Shown here piece by piece: positions 51,662-62,800 of a stretch of 64,000 nt of DNA. The position numbers were made by a program, and so were the translations under genes. Source of the DNA: Gracilaria domingensis (taxonomy: Eukaryota > Rhodophyta > Florideophyceae > Gracilariales > Gracilariaceae); the NCBI GenBank assembly GCA_022539475.1, contig VCMS01000016.1, positions 287,643-351,642 of the forward strand, read 5' to 3'. The notes under the pieces were generated by a model. It searched no databases. It saw only the letters and a list, made by a program, of their open reading frames with translations, and was not told the origin of the DNA. Within the stretch, counting starts at the first letter, position 1, and each line of letters starts with the position of its first letter.

Positions 51662-52295
51662 GAAACATAGCCACATTGTCCAGAATGGAAGCGATCATCA
51701 CGAAGTAATACACTTAGCGGAATTTTTCGTTGTCCGCACTCGTAACTGTAACTGTAACTTGCTGACTATGCTAACGCGTCACATCATTGGCTTGTTTACA
51801 GCGCGCGCGCGGGTTGCAACGCCGCGCGAAGCGCCAAAAAATCTACTGCCAATTGCAACAATTTTTTGAAACTGCTTGCCAGGCTGATTTTTGGCCGAAA
51901 AGAAAGAATTGGCTGTATCTCCGTTCCTGGGCCACGCACAGACGAACGGACACCGGATTCGGAATCTCTAGAATGCGCCGATTCCAGCCCAAATTGAACG
52001 ATTGCCAGACTGCGCACCACGCTGGCGCCAGGAAGCACGCAGGAACCGTTGGCATTGTTCAAAAAATCTACCAATTACTTTATTTGATCAACCGATGGCC
52101 CTTGGCACTATCTGTGCGCGTTTGTACACCAATGGAGACATACAGTACGGCTCCACAGTAGCAGAGGTGGACAGCTGTTGCCGTGGCAACCGGCTGACCT
52201 CGATTGGCTCCGACATGCGCCGCCTATGACGCTGGCCCAGTGCACAGCGGGAAGAAGCTGAAATACTGTCTGTTGTGACGACCTCTGGAAAGAAC
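51662..52295. other. non-coding stretch between the convergent pol and antisense gene
   Basis: 634 bp with no supported frame. It should contain the 3' ends of both transcripts. Confidence 0.5.
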
Positions 52296-54482
52296 CTAGA
52301 TCCGTGCCGAACCATCTTCACCATTAGGACCGCTTGCACCATCTTGCTGACTCACTTCTGTGGAACTCGCGCGTAGCCTGCGGTGTGAAAGGATCCGATG
52401 GGGCGAAGAAAGCATCGCAAAGCCCTCACTGGGCGTATCAACCCTCTGTGGAGCGCCATCACCTCGCTTTTGGCGCTTAAGCGATCCTCCCATTGGTGGC
52501 CTAGAAGCAGATTCGGTCATCGAATCAGGAGCTTCTGGGCCTTCGAAGGCCTGCAGGGTGAGCAACGTCGGCTGCACCCGCTGGTTGAAGGCCTCTACCA
52601 CCGCCCTCCTGAGTCGCTGGTGGTATCGATTCAGTACCTCTGACAAATCCTTCTCGAGTTTCTGGGTGTTTTCCTTGAGAATTTCCTCCAGACCTTGAGG
52701 CAGTTCTGTTACCAGTCCAACAAGCGACTCGTACCTTCGGGAGCGACGCAGCCAGGAACGGGCCGTTGTCGCAATGTCTCCGAGCCTCCACTGGCCTTTG
52801 TACCCTTGGGTGCTCATCTCTCCGGCAAGTTTCTCGAATGCGGCGAGCACCTCGGGAGCTAGACAGGTCGTGCTGCCCGAAGAGAGGTTTATGGAAACTG
52901 GAGGTACTGCACTCGCCTTATGGCAGCTTCCCGCTGGTTCGACGCTAGTTCTTAGAGTCCCCAAAGCAGCTCCCATGGACGGAGTGGGCGCTGTGGCTGC
53001 AGGTTGCACAGTCTCTGCCTCCGTGAGTGGGGCAGTCGCCAAGGGCAAAACGGGCTCCACGACCTCGGGAACAATAGGTGATTCCGTTGCCTGTTCGACC
53101 ATCACTACGGCGGAAACATCTTGCGCACTGTCAGGGATTGCGGGTAAATCCAACTCCACGTTGTCTGGCGCTAGGCATGCAGACACAAAACTTCTTCCTC
53201 TGGGATAGTAGTCGGGTACTTTCCGACGAGGCACCACCTCTGGATTAGCTCTCGAAGGGAATGCTGGGTAGGCCTTCCCGTCGTCTTGTTGAGTTGGATG
53301 CCGCGGGATAGCTTCGAAGTTATCGTCCTCATAGTTATACCAAAGGTACCCAGGAGTTGCCGCCCAGTCAACACGGGGGATGTAGTCCAGGAGCCTCGCG
53401 ACGTCCTCTGGCCAATATTCGGTACCGCGCACGACGTTTTGGATGCCCAACCCTGACAGATAGACTATCATCATCTTTGGAAGAGGAACAAAGCGCCCAC
53501 GAGGACTGGGACAGGCTGCATGGTTCCACACTCGCCAGTCCTTAGTGCGGATATTGCAGCGTACACCATACCTGCAGGTGTCGAGAAAAGCCATGAGGAC
53601 GAAGACGGCCCACTCCACCGTGAGTACCTGCCACGTTAACCAGCACCGTCGGTCGTTCGGCGTCAGGATCATTTGACGTGAGTGATACGCGACCAATGGA
53701 GGGGTAGGGACTGCCAACATGTTCGAAACCTTCCAGAAGTCCTCCCAATCGACGTCGTGGAATAACGGGAGCCTGAGATAAAGCCCGTTGCGGTCGAGAC
53801 CCTCCATATCGTGGAACTCTACCTGGTGCCAGCTGAACAAAAACTTCAGGTTTGTACGCATCCTTCCTTCAGGTTCCGCCATTTCGTTCCAATGAGGTCG
53901 GTCCAGCATCCAATACAGGCAATCGTACGGCTGCTGGAACGCCATCAATCCTAACAGGTTATGATTTGCCGGTGGAAACGCTATCGAAGGATCGGCGAAC
54001 TTGCCGTAGATATCCCGGAGGATGTCGTTCACTCGCCGCTGGTAGCTCTCTTCCTCAAGTGTCCTCAAGAAGGGCATGTCGGTCACGATATGCCCGATAC
54101 ACCCTGGGACGGTCATCCCGTTGACGGGGACGTGTAACCAACGGTTATACCAAGCTGTCTCCCGCGCACTCTTGGGCCCACGAGCGACCTCCGGAATGGC
54201 AGCAAAGCGGCGTGCGTCGAAGAATTCCTCCTCAAGGCTGAGGTAATGTTGTACCGCGTACGGCATCGAGGCGTAACGTGGACCGTTGAAGCTCCGTCCA
54301 ACGGTGTGGTCGAACGCATCTCCCGGGCGCGTCAGCGCGCCCGACCCCTGCGGTTGGGGCATTGTGAGGGGAGTTCGGCTGGAAGTTGAACCCTGCGGAG
54401 CGGAAGAAGCCTGTGGAAGACGTGGTACTGGGATGCCGTCGTAAGGGTCCCCCATATCGGTGTCATTACGAGCGGAACTCAT
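52296..54482 (-). CDS. antisense accessory protein of the young chromovirus, unknown function
   Basis: 728 residues on the strand opposite gag-pol, starting 133 bp inside the 3' LTR. The first 60 residues are Pro/Ser/Gln-rich. The central 350 residues look like a folded, tryptophan- and tyrosine-rich domain: FFDARRFAAIPEV, FLFSWHQVEFHDMEGLDRNG, LYLRLPLF, LTVEWAVFVLMAFLDTC, ARLLDYIPRVDW. A variable linker and a helical C-terminal 200 residues (LEEILKENTQKLEKDLSEVL) follow. The segments match, in order, the antisense gene of the old element at 55,087-56,729. No enzyme, zinc or envelope motif, signal peptide or clear membrane span is seen. Confidence 0.8.
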   Translation of the reverse strand: MSSARNDTDMGDPYDGIPVPRLPQASSAPQGSTSSRTPLTMPQPQGSGALTRPGDAFDHTVGRSFNGPRYASMPYAVQHYLSLEEEFFDARRFAAIPEVARGPKSARETAWYNRWLHVPVNGMTVPGCIGHIVTDMPFLRTLEEESYQRRVNDILRDIYGKFADPSIAFPPANHNLLGLMAFQQPYDCLYWMLDRPHWNEMAEPEGRMRTNLKFLFSWHQVEFHDMEGLDRNGLYLRLPLFHDVDWEDFWKVSNMLAVPTPPLVAYHSRQMILTPNDRRCWLTWQVLTVEWAVFVLMAFLDTCRYGVRCNIRTKDWRVWNHAACPSPRGRFVPLPKMMIVYLSGLGIQNVVRGTEYWPEDVARLLDYIPRVDWAATPGYLWYNYEDDNFEAIPRHPTQQDDGKAYPAFPSRANPEVVPRRKVPDYYPRGRSFVSACLAPDNVELDLPAIPDSAQDVSAVVMVEQATESPIVPEVVEPVLPLATAPLTEAETVQPAATAPTPSMGAALGTLRTSVEPAGSCHKASAVPPVSINLSSGSTTCLAPEVLAAFEKLAGEMSTQGYKGQWRLGDIATTARSWLRRSRRYESLVGLVTELPQGLEEILKENTQKLEKDLSEVLNRYHQRLRRAVVEAFNQRVQPTLLTLQAFEGPEAPDSMTESASRPPMGGSLKRQKRGDGAPQRVDTPSEGFAMLSSPHRILSHRRLRASSTEVSQQDGASGPNGEDGSARI

Positions 54483-54604
54483 AACAGACTTCCCTGACGG
54501 GCTGGTTTGAATCCTCCGGCGGCAAGGTGCAATTGACTGGCAGGCTGAGACGTGCTCGAGCGTTTAGACTTTCCGAGTGACTTTCCCGAGACGGCAAAGT
54601 CTAA

Positions 54605-54615
54605 CGGGGGAGGTA
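54605..54615 (+). other. polypurine tract of the young chromovirus
   Basis: cgggggaggta lies directly against the 3' LTR start. Confidence 0.65.
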
Positions 54616-55081
54616 TGTAGTATTATGAGCCTTAGGCTTGGTTCCGGATGATCAGTCATTGCTGGTGTGTGGATGGTGGTCCACAGGTTGTACAAGTGGG
54701 GCTTTACCGGCCCCCATAGGTCTATTTATTTCTAACTTGTAGTATTTGTACCATAGGTAGTATAGTTAGTACACGTGGTGCACTGCGTTACAGTGCACCA
54801 CTCCAGAGGTTGAGGCGCCTCGTAGCCGATACTTAGGCTGCTCGAGCTGCGCCTCCCTCCTGTGGTAAAGTCAGAGACCCTCTTGGCAACTACTTGACCC
54901 TTAGGTTAGTAAGTACCAACACCCTTCAGGTTTTCAAGCCGTCGCTACGTCGCTCGCCATCTCCTGTAGGCACGACAGTTAGCGCTCGCCCATTGCACCT
55001 TCATACCAGTGGTCTCGCCGTTGGCCCTCATCCTTTGGACCTTTCCACTCCGTGGTTAGTGACCCGTGCCACTATACTACA
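54616..55081 (+). repeat. 3' LTR of the young chromovirus
   Basis: 466 bp, the same length as the 5' LTR, with no difference found by eye. The hairpin recurs at 54,775-54,801. Confidence 0.95.
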
Positions 55082-55086
55082 GCAAG
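55082..55086 (+). repeat. target site duplication, right copy
   Basis: gcaag, identical to 44,476-44,480. Confidence 0.95.
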
Positions 55087-56729
55087 TGTCCAACCCGCCG
55101 TTCCGGTCGGTACCTCTCCCGCAGTCGGCGGCTGCCTCCCAGCCGGGTTCTTACGGACAAGATCACGCTCCAGCTCAGGCTGGTCCCGCGCCCGTATGGG
55201 ATTGGTTCAACGCAGAGATGCCAGCTACGCTGGGTGGATGGCCTACCGCAGGCGCGTTACGCATCCGGGATCCGCACCGGCACAGTTTCCTTTTTGCCCA
55301 GGCTCCCTGGTTTGACGCCGAAGCCGTTCGGGATACAGAGCTCGTCGACTCGTACGCTGTCGACGGTCAACTCCCTGGTGGGCTTCCTGCTGACGTTACT
55401 CGTTCGTGGGACTGGATCGCCCGCGTTGCGGTTATACCGAGCTGCCTGTTTGTAGGTCGAAACGAGACGAGACAATTCGCTCGCAATGAGATGGCCCGCA
55501 TTGGGTACGCGCGACACTTCCGAGCTCCGAACGAACATCCGGTGCCGGCACAGTACCAGTACGGTGTGGCACGTTACCGAACTTTCGGCGAGGTCGGCTA
55601 CGGCGACCATCTAGCCAACGCGTTGGACGAAATTGACCGATATTTGGACACCGTCCAACCGCAGCAGGTGTTGATCCTGTGGGCGCGGCCGATCCTTCGC
55701 GCCGAATTCCGGTTCCTTCGCCGTCCTGGACGGTCTCAATTTCATGAAGGCCTCCGATTCGAGAGGAAATGGCGTTCCCGCTTCGGGGTACTGGTGCCGT
55801 ACCAATATACGGAGGTGGAACGCATTGCGCGTCACTCCCATACTGGGCGATACCTGCCGCTGCCGTCATTCTGGCCTGCGGTCGAAGTCCCACGAGGGTG
55901 TCACGTAGAGCTACCGCCCTGCCTAACTTACATAGGCTCGTACTTCATGAACGATCCGCCTCGCGGCCTGTGGAGCATCCTGGCAACAGAATGGACCGTC
56001 CGCGTTGCGGCTTTCCTCCTCATCGAGGCATATGATTCGTACCGAGTTTGGTTCATCCCGGAACTCATCCAGCAAGCGATCCGAGCGTTAGATCTCTCCG
56101 AAGTGCTCGGCTCGGTCCGTAATGCGCGCGAAGCCACCGCGTTGGTGGACTTCATTGACCAGATTGACTGGAATAAGGTGCCTGCTAGTCAGGTGTCCGA
56201 CGGGGTCCGTCGGCAGTCGGACCGTTCTCCCGGACGGAACGTCAACGCCGGCGACTTCGTATACTTTGACCCATGGATTTGGGAGGTAATTGGTCCCGCT
56301 GAGGCGGCTGGTCGGCGCCGAGAGGAGCGATATATCCCGGAAGGGCACCCGCGTGGGTTCGTATACGTCGACGATGACGGTGATGACCCTGCAGAGGGAG
56401 GAAGTCCCATGGATGAGGGGAGCCCAGTGGGGGTTGCCTCGGAGCCCGAAGCTACGGGAGGTGACGACGAAGTCGTGATTGTTGACCCACCCGCTGTAGC
56501 GGCTCCCGCTCCGACCGGCCCGTGGGCTCAGGATGTAGCATCCGCCGTGGGCGGCAGTTCTTCTCTCACTCCGCGAGCGGCGGTCATTCGCGACTTCCTT
56601 CGAGGCGTGGGAGTGGCCTTTCCCGATACGGTGACCGACGAGTCGGAGTTGCAAACAATAGCGGCACAGCGCTTCTCCGCGGCTCCCGGTAGTGGGGGCA
56701 CCCCAGGTGGTGGACCGTCCGGCGCGTAA
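55087..56729 (+). pseudogene. antisense accessory gene of the old chromovirus, main part
   Basis: About 547 codons continuing the frame that starts at 44,432, so the gene was about 563 codons before the insertion. It has no internal stop or frameshift. The matching landmarks are WFDAEAVRDTELV, RFGVLVPYQYTEVERIARHS, RYLPLPSF, ILATEWTVRVAAFLLIEAYDS and ALVDFIDQIDWNKVP, each collinear with a segment of the young element's antisense gene. The C-terminal third is acidic and low in complexity and not shared. Lacking its own start it is now probably silent, although the frame also stays open backwards into the LTR (no ATG there). Confidence 0.75.
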
Positions 56730-57250
56730 TTCCCCGGCTCGCGATCCCCGACGGGCTACGGTAGTCCGCGATAGACCCCGATGATGAGGGCGACTCTAGT
56801 TAGGGTACTTCTCCGCCGTGCGCTTGGCTCACTCTTCGTTTGCTTCCCTTTCATGGATATGACCCACTAAGAGGAACTCCACCGGCGGGGCTCAAACTCG
56901 TTTGCTCTCCCCCTCAGCAATACTCTTTGCTGGCAAGCCACAAGAGGGAACTTGATAACGATAAAACTTCTTAGTCTTCCTTCCAGTGTCCTGGCTTCTT
57001 CTCCTTCTTCTTAGGCTTCTTTCTTCTTTATCTTCTTCTCCACTGTAAGTGGCTTCCGCATTTCGCGGCATGTTTGTTCAGCAAAAAGCTGTCCGCTTAG
57101 AGCGGCCTGGTCCGCCTGAGGCGGCTAAGTGGTCTCAAGTTAACTTAGTTGTATCCGCTTGACGCGGCATATTCTTGCGTAATGCAATACTGTCCGCATG
57201 AGGCGGCATATTCCGTCTGAGACGGCTGTGCTCAATAGAGACGTGAGTGG
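56730..57250. other. non-coding stretch between antisense gene and pol of the old element
   Basis: It corresponds to 51,662-52,295 of the young element. It has a pyrimidine-rich part (56,970-57,040) and a mini-hairpin cluster, listed separately. Confidence 0.5.
57040..57225. repeat. cluster of seven 13-nt mini-hairpins
   Basis: Units start at 57,040, 57,056, 57,093, 57,112, 57,155, 57,194 and 57,213. Each is CC-N3-N3-N3-GG with 4-5 paired bases and a 3-nt loop: ccact/agtgg, ccgct/agcgg, ccgcc/ggcgg and ccgtc/gacgg pair fully, and three others have one mismatch. Most are preceded by t and followed by c or t. Confidence 0.75.
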
Positions 57251-58980
57251 TCAACCCACTTGGGCCTTGTCCAGCGTAGCCGGTATCGGTGTCCGTGTGC
57301 GACGGTGGTACTGCAAGACCTTCGAGCGAGGCAAGTGCTCAATGGGCTCGTGCGTATCCTCTGAAGAGGCGTAGCCGTACCAACGGACTCGATACAGTAG
57401 TTCCCCGTCAGGGGCGTAGCCGTGACTCACCAGACGGTCAATGACATATTCCTCATCGAGAACACTCCGCTCTGTGTGCGGCTTGCTTGAAGAATCCTCT
57501 TTCGAGGCGTAGTCGTCGGTTCTCCCGTCGTGGGCATCGTCGTTCGTGATCGCCTTCCGTCCTGACGGCAGTACATCCTGTACGCCAGGCTTTGGTCTTC
57601 GTGACCATGGTACTTTCCTGACCATCATGCTTCCAGATTCCTGGTTCTTCTCCCCATGCTGCTGGGCTGTGACCGTGCTTCGGTCTTCTCGAATAGCGAG
57701 CTTCCGGCGTTCCGGCACAATCTCCCGTTGCGACGGTGAACGGTCCGCAGAGCGGTGAGCCAGCGAGTGGTGTTCTGGCACGTGCCGTGGCGGCGGTTCG
57801 CCGCGCGCTGCGGTTTGCGACACCTGCGCCTTTGCATGGCCGTCAAGAGCCGATTCAAATTCCGGAATTTTTTGAACCGTTTTTAGACGGCGCCAGGTCT
57901 GTGACTGGCACGTGCCCGGCTTGCGCACTGTAATCCTCGGTTGGAGGCGGATCTCCCACGGGGCTCGACACTTGGCGCGACGTGCACGCGTCGTCAGTGC
58001 TTGAGTGCTGCCCACTTGCTGTGGCTTGACTGTTCGCCACACTGGTGGTTGGTTCCGTCTTTTTGACGGCTTTGGCACTCGGTGCTGCACGAAGATCTCC
58101 CGAAGTCGGGTCTGCCGTAACAGCACGGTTTTTTCGAACTAACTCTTCTTTCTCCGGACTTCCGGCTTTGCGATTCACCATAGTGGTGCCTCCCACCTCA
58201 GCCTTCCGTGGTAACGGTGCGTCCTTCTCTTCCGGTCTTCCGGCTGCAATCGTCACCGAGGTGGCGTCCTTCCCAGAAGGCCTCCGCGAAACTGTGCGAT
58301 CTCTCCGGCTTTCCGGCTGCAAATCACGTACCACATCGGTACTGTGTTCCCGTTCTTGGGCCTGCAAGCGTAACTCCGTTCGCGACGGCGGTGGTGAGCG
58401 AGAGTGATCTTCCTCTTCTTGAGGCTTCCGCGGTAGCTGCGCGTCGTTCTCTTCTTTCCGGCTCTCCGGCTGTGTGTCGCGCGTTGACGTGCCTTCATCA
58501 CGACTTGCGTGCGATACAGAGGCCTGCGAAGGCGACTCCGTCGACGACGGCGACAACGAAAAAGAACGACCTGCTTCCTCCCCCTCCTCAGTGGGAGTGT
58601 CGGGGTGGCGGCGAGTATCCCCATAGGGGCCCCTATCCGCGTGTGCACATGTGCGGCATTGGAGGCCGACCGGTCAGATTCCGGCTTAGCAGGCAAATGA
58701 GCAAGTCCGCGATCCGGATGCGGCAACACAGACGGTTGAGTGCGAGTACCCGCCGCGGCGCCTGTTTCCGTTCCGACGGCTGTTTCCACAGTGGGTGCGG
58801 TAGGGGCCGACGATGACGGTAGCGAATCCTGCGAAACAGGCTTTGGCGCAGGCGTTACGCGATCTAGCGACAAACGCTCGTGCTCTCCCTTGATATCAAG
58901 GACAGCCGTTGTGTCGGTGACAGCAATAACCGGGAACGGGCCGTCCGCGATAGGAGAAAGCTTGTGGCGCTTCTCCTTTC
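57251..58980 (-). pseudogene. chromodomain and linker end of Pol, old chromovirus
   Basis: The C-terminal chromodomain reads EYVIDRLVSHGYAPDGELLYRVRWYGYASSEDTHEP (57,300-57,460) and ends in AQVG. Upstream is a long, charged linker with loose repeats of QPESR.E and LPRK, split over more than one frame (57,855-58,556 and 58,253-58,873), so at least one frameshift lies in it. The chromodomain tryptophan pair is only partly kept, with THEP in place of the usual WEP. Confidence 0.65.
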
Positions 58981-61900
58981 AGGGTTGTAGTACTCCTTCC
59001 GTACGAAGCAAAGCTACCTTCCCTGATCTGAGGGGCATTCTTACGCACTCTAGCGTCGAAATTCCGCTTGTAAGCGGCCTGGGCCTTAGCGATATTCTGC
59101 CCAACTGTGGGATAATGTTCTTAAGCCAGCCCTTCCAGGCGTCCCTGTGTAGACGGGGCGACGGGAACTTATCCAAAGTTGGCTGTGGCTCGATAGCCAC
59201 CGAAGGTGGGACGCGTGATAGCACAAGCTCGAACGGCGAGATCTGAGTCGTGCGATGAACCTGCGTATTGTAGGCATAAGTCACCGCATCGGTGTACTGA
59301 TCCCATTCCGACGGATGCTCGGCAACAAACGTCCGCAATGCGTTGAGCATCGTGCGGTTAAAACGCTCAACCTGCCCATTACTCTGGGGATGATATGTTG
59401 TCGTAAACCAGTTTTGGATCCGCAAGATGCGGCATACGTCCTGAAAGAACTTAGCCGTGAACTGCGGTCCATTATCCGATAGTAAGTCAATCGGCGGTCC
59501 GTAGACAAAAACCCAGTGAGTAACGAAAGCTTGGGCGACCGCACTAGCAGTAACCTTCTTTAAAGGCACAGTCCGTACCAGCTTAGAAAAGCGGTCGGTG
59601 ATAACAAGCAAAAACCGGTTTCCCCGGCGGGTGCGAATAAACTCGCCGAGTAGATCGATCGCCACAAACTCCAGTGGAGCCCTAGCAGGGAATAGTGCCA
59701 ACTTCTTGGAATACTTATGGAGCTTGACGCGGTTCTTCGCGCAGTCAGAACATCCACGAACAGTGGCATACGCGTCGAAAGCCATTGCTGGCCAGTAAAA
59801 GTCCTTCCGTAAGGTGTAGTACAACTTCCTGCCACCAGGGTGGGCTGACAACTTCGCATAGTGCGACAAATGCAGTACTCGTGACTGAAGTGAGTGCGGA
59901 ACCACAATCTGTGGCCTGTTTCCGACAGTTCGGATTAGAAATCCTTGGTCGTTCTCGACGAAAGGCAACTGTGCTCCACCGTTTAGACGACTACGAATCT
60001 CCGTACAAAAACGGTCGGTGTGCTGCTCCCGGATGAGTTCCTCCGGCTTGATCGGTACGAAAGAGCCCGGTTCGGGTTGCGTGTCTGACACGGCTAAAAC
60101 AGCATCGTAGATGTCCCATCCTTCCGATTCTTCATCGGCATCGCTCGAGCCGTCTTCCACGAGGAAGCACGGTATCTCCAGATCATCGACTGGCGCAGCT
60201 TCAGCCGCTGTTTCCAAGCGGGACAGTGCATCAGCCTGAGTGTTCAGGAGTCCTTTCTTGTAACGGATTTCGAAGTCGAATTCCGACAAGCGAAGTCTCC
60301 ACCGCATCAAGCGGCCAGATGGCTCTGCTATAGAGAGTAGCCAGCGTAATGCCGAATGATCGGTATGAACAATGAAGCGGGTCCCCATAAGATAGGGCCG
60401 CAGTGTCTGTAACGCCCAGACAACCGCCAAGCACTCCTTCTCGGATACCGAGTAATTCCTCTCGTGAACGTTGAGGCTCCTTGACCAATACCCAATTGGC
60501 AATCGCTCGCCATCATTGGTGGTCTGGAATAGGGCACAGCCGACTTGGTAGTCGCTCGCATCCGTATCTACTGCATATGGCAAACCAGCCCTAGGCAGGG
60601 ATAAAACAGGTGGCGATGTCACCGCGTCCACGAGCGACGAGAAAGCCGCGACCTTGCGGTCGTCGAATTCTTCCAGATCGACTGGCTGTCCTTTGCGAAG
60701 AAGCTCGTTCAGAGGTGCGCGATATCCGCGAAGTTCGGAATGAAGCGGCGATACACATTGCACAAGCCGAGAAAGATCGGAGTTCCGTCTGCGTCCTCGG
60801 ATGCTTAGCCTCTTTGAGGGATTTCACGCGTACTTCGTCAATCGAAAGCCGTCCTGGACGGATAACATGGCCGAGATACCTGACGGTTTCGGTAAAGAAC
60901 TCACACTTCTTGAGCTTGAGCGTAATGCCTGCATCGCGTAGGACTCGCATCACATCCCGTACGTGGGTCAAGTGCTGGTCCAGGTTGCTGGAGTAGACAA
61001 TGATGTCATCCAGGTATACCAGGCAAGTCTTCCACTTAAAGCGGGCTAGCAAAATATCCACGGCTCGTTGAAAGGTGGCTGGCGCGTTCGTTAACCCAAA
61101 GGGCATCCGATTAAATCGGTACAATCCTTCATGACAAACGAAGGCTGTCTTGTCACGATCCTCAGCCCTCACGGGAACTTGCCAATAGCCCCAATTCGCA
61201 TCTAGGGTTGTGAACACTTTCGCGTCGCCCAACGAATCGATGCATTCATCCATTCGTGGGATAGGATATACATCCTTGACTGTAGCCGCGTTTAGCTTGC
61301 GGTAATCGATGCAAAATCGCCAAGACCATCAGCTTTGGGCGCGAGCACCACCGGCGATGCCCAAGGTGACTGAGCCGGCTCGATAACTCCAGCGCGGAGC
61401 ATCTTCTCAACTTGAGCTTTCTCCTCCTGCCGAGCTGTCGGTCCCGCCCTGTAAGGGTGTTGCGAAATGGGCCGAGTATTCGGTAGCAAATCAATCCGAT
61501 GTTCGGTAATACCAATCTTACCCAGTGTGCCATCCCACATGGGCGTGAACTCCTCAAGCATGTGCCGCAATTTATCGCGGTGAGTCTCTGGACATGTTCA
61601 AGATCCAGAGACTCCAGTTCCTGTACTGCCTTATCCTTCGTGTCAGCAGCACTCAGGTCCGTATCATTACTGTCCGACGAGGTCGGCATTGCCTCCTTCG
61701 ACAGGGTGCGGTTATTTGCATCCGACGAAGTCGGCGTAGCATCTTCCGACGAACTGTTCGGTCCAGTATTCGTTTCGGAATTGTTCCGTTCCGCCTCCCC
61801 CTCCTCAGCTTCGAGGATTCCGAGAACCTCGGCAATAGAAACCTGAGTAGGCACTATAGCCGCAGGGTGCGGAAGCAACGAACCAATAACTTGGCTCCTA

Positions 61901-62800
61901 ACCAACCGTTGAGGAAAACGGCTGAAGTTCGCAACCAGCACCTGAAAGGCTGCTCGGGTTCGACGAAAACAATCCCATTAGCGAGGGCAAGCTGATGCTT
62001 CTCCTGTAACGCAGGCAACGGTTGTACCGTTTGTAAGCCACATTGTGGGACGTCACAGTAACCCAGACCTGTGATTCAGGCGGGATGGAAATGGGCCGAG
62101 CTACTCGGAGCTTTGTAGACTTCCGTTCATCGGCTGTAGGCTTCTGTGCCGCAGGCAAAGGGACTTGCTTCTTCAGAGCCCGGCGTAGGGGACGCCGAAC
62201 GATCGGTACAGTAGTCCCATCTTCCATTTCGATGGTTCGCTTCCGCGGTCGAATTGCATCGACGAAGCGGTCACAGAAGTCGCAGCCGAGGATAACCGGC
62301 GCAGCGAGTTGCTTGCAAACCAAGAAATCGAGCTTCGCCACGTAGCGGCCAAGCCTGACGAGCAGGTCTATTACTCCCACAGTCGAGAGTGGCCGATTGT
62401 TCGCATCCGCTATATCAATCTGCGGCGCCGCACGAACGCGAGACCGCAAGTGCGGCGGAATCATCGATTCAACCAAGAAATTTGGCCCAGCTCCTGTATC
62501 GAGCACGGACAACTGCCGAACCATGTACTGGTCGGAAACACCCAGGTCGGCGTAAACTTTGTAGTTACGTTTCGCCATGACCAGGACTCTATCCGGGAAC
62601 CGGCTGTTCTTAGCCGTATCACGGGCGACGCAAGACACCAAGGTGCTCAGAGTCCACGTCTGTAGTGGCCAGTTTCCTCGAAAGGATTGTGACCGGGGAG
62701 CGAGGCTTCTCAGCCTCAGGCGCACTAAACCCCGTCGCTGGGGGCGCCTCTCCATTGCTTGGAGGCTCCCTTGCTCAGTTTTTCTGAGCGTCGCCGCCAA
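58979..62800 (-). pseudogene. pol: protease, RT, RNase H and integrase of the old chromovirus, frameshifted
   Basis: Protease with VLDTGAGPNF (about 62,490), RT with CLVYLDDIIVYS (about 61,010), RNase H with VDTDASDYQVG (about 60,560), and integrase with HLSHYAKLSAHPGG...CSDCAK, then the D, D, E in AIDLLGEF, SDNGPQF and NGQVERF. All are recognisable, but the frame changes near 62,047, 61,575, 61,320, 60,760 and 59,105. Conserved motifs straddle some of these points; for example, the RT FCIDYR segment is recovered only by changing frame at 61,320. Similarity to the young element's Pol is clear but moderate, so they belong to different lineages. Confidence 0.85.

Larger units (their letters stand above)
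44481..55081 (+). mobile_element. complete Ty3/gypsy chromovirus with an antisense third gene
   Basis: 10,601 bp with two 466-bp LTRs that look identical by eye and a 5-bp target duplication GCAAG at 44,476-44,480 and 55,082-55,086. Order: LTR, gag, pol (protease, RT, RNase H, integrase, chromodomain), then a 728-codon gene on the opposite strand, polypurine tract, LTR. All three genes are open throughout. Equal LTRs and intact frames mean a recent insertion that may still be active. Confidence 0.95.

Noticed and set aside
52296..54482. Antisense gene as an envelope-like gene
   Set aside because: It is on the wrong strand, lacks a signal peptide and clear membrane span, and shows no glycoprotein features.
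54894..55086. Frame reading from the LTR into the old antisense gene, suggesting an LTR-driven fusion protein
   Set aside because: It begins with TTG and has no ATG within the LTR part, so the continuity looks accidental.
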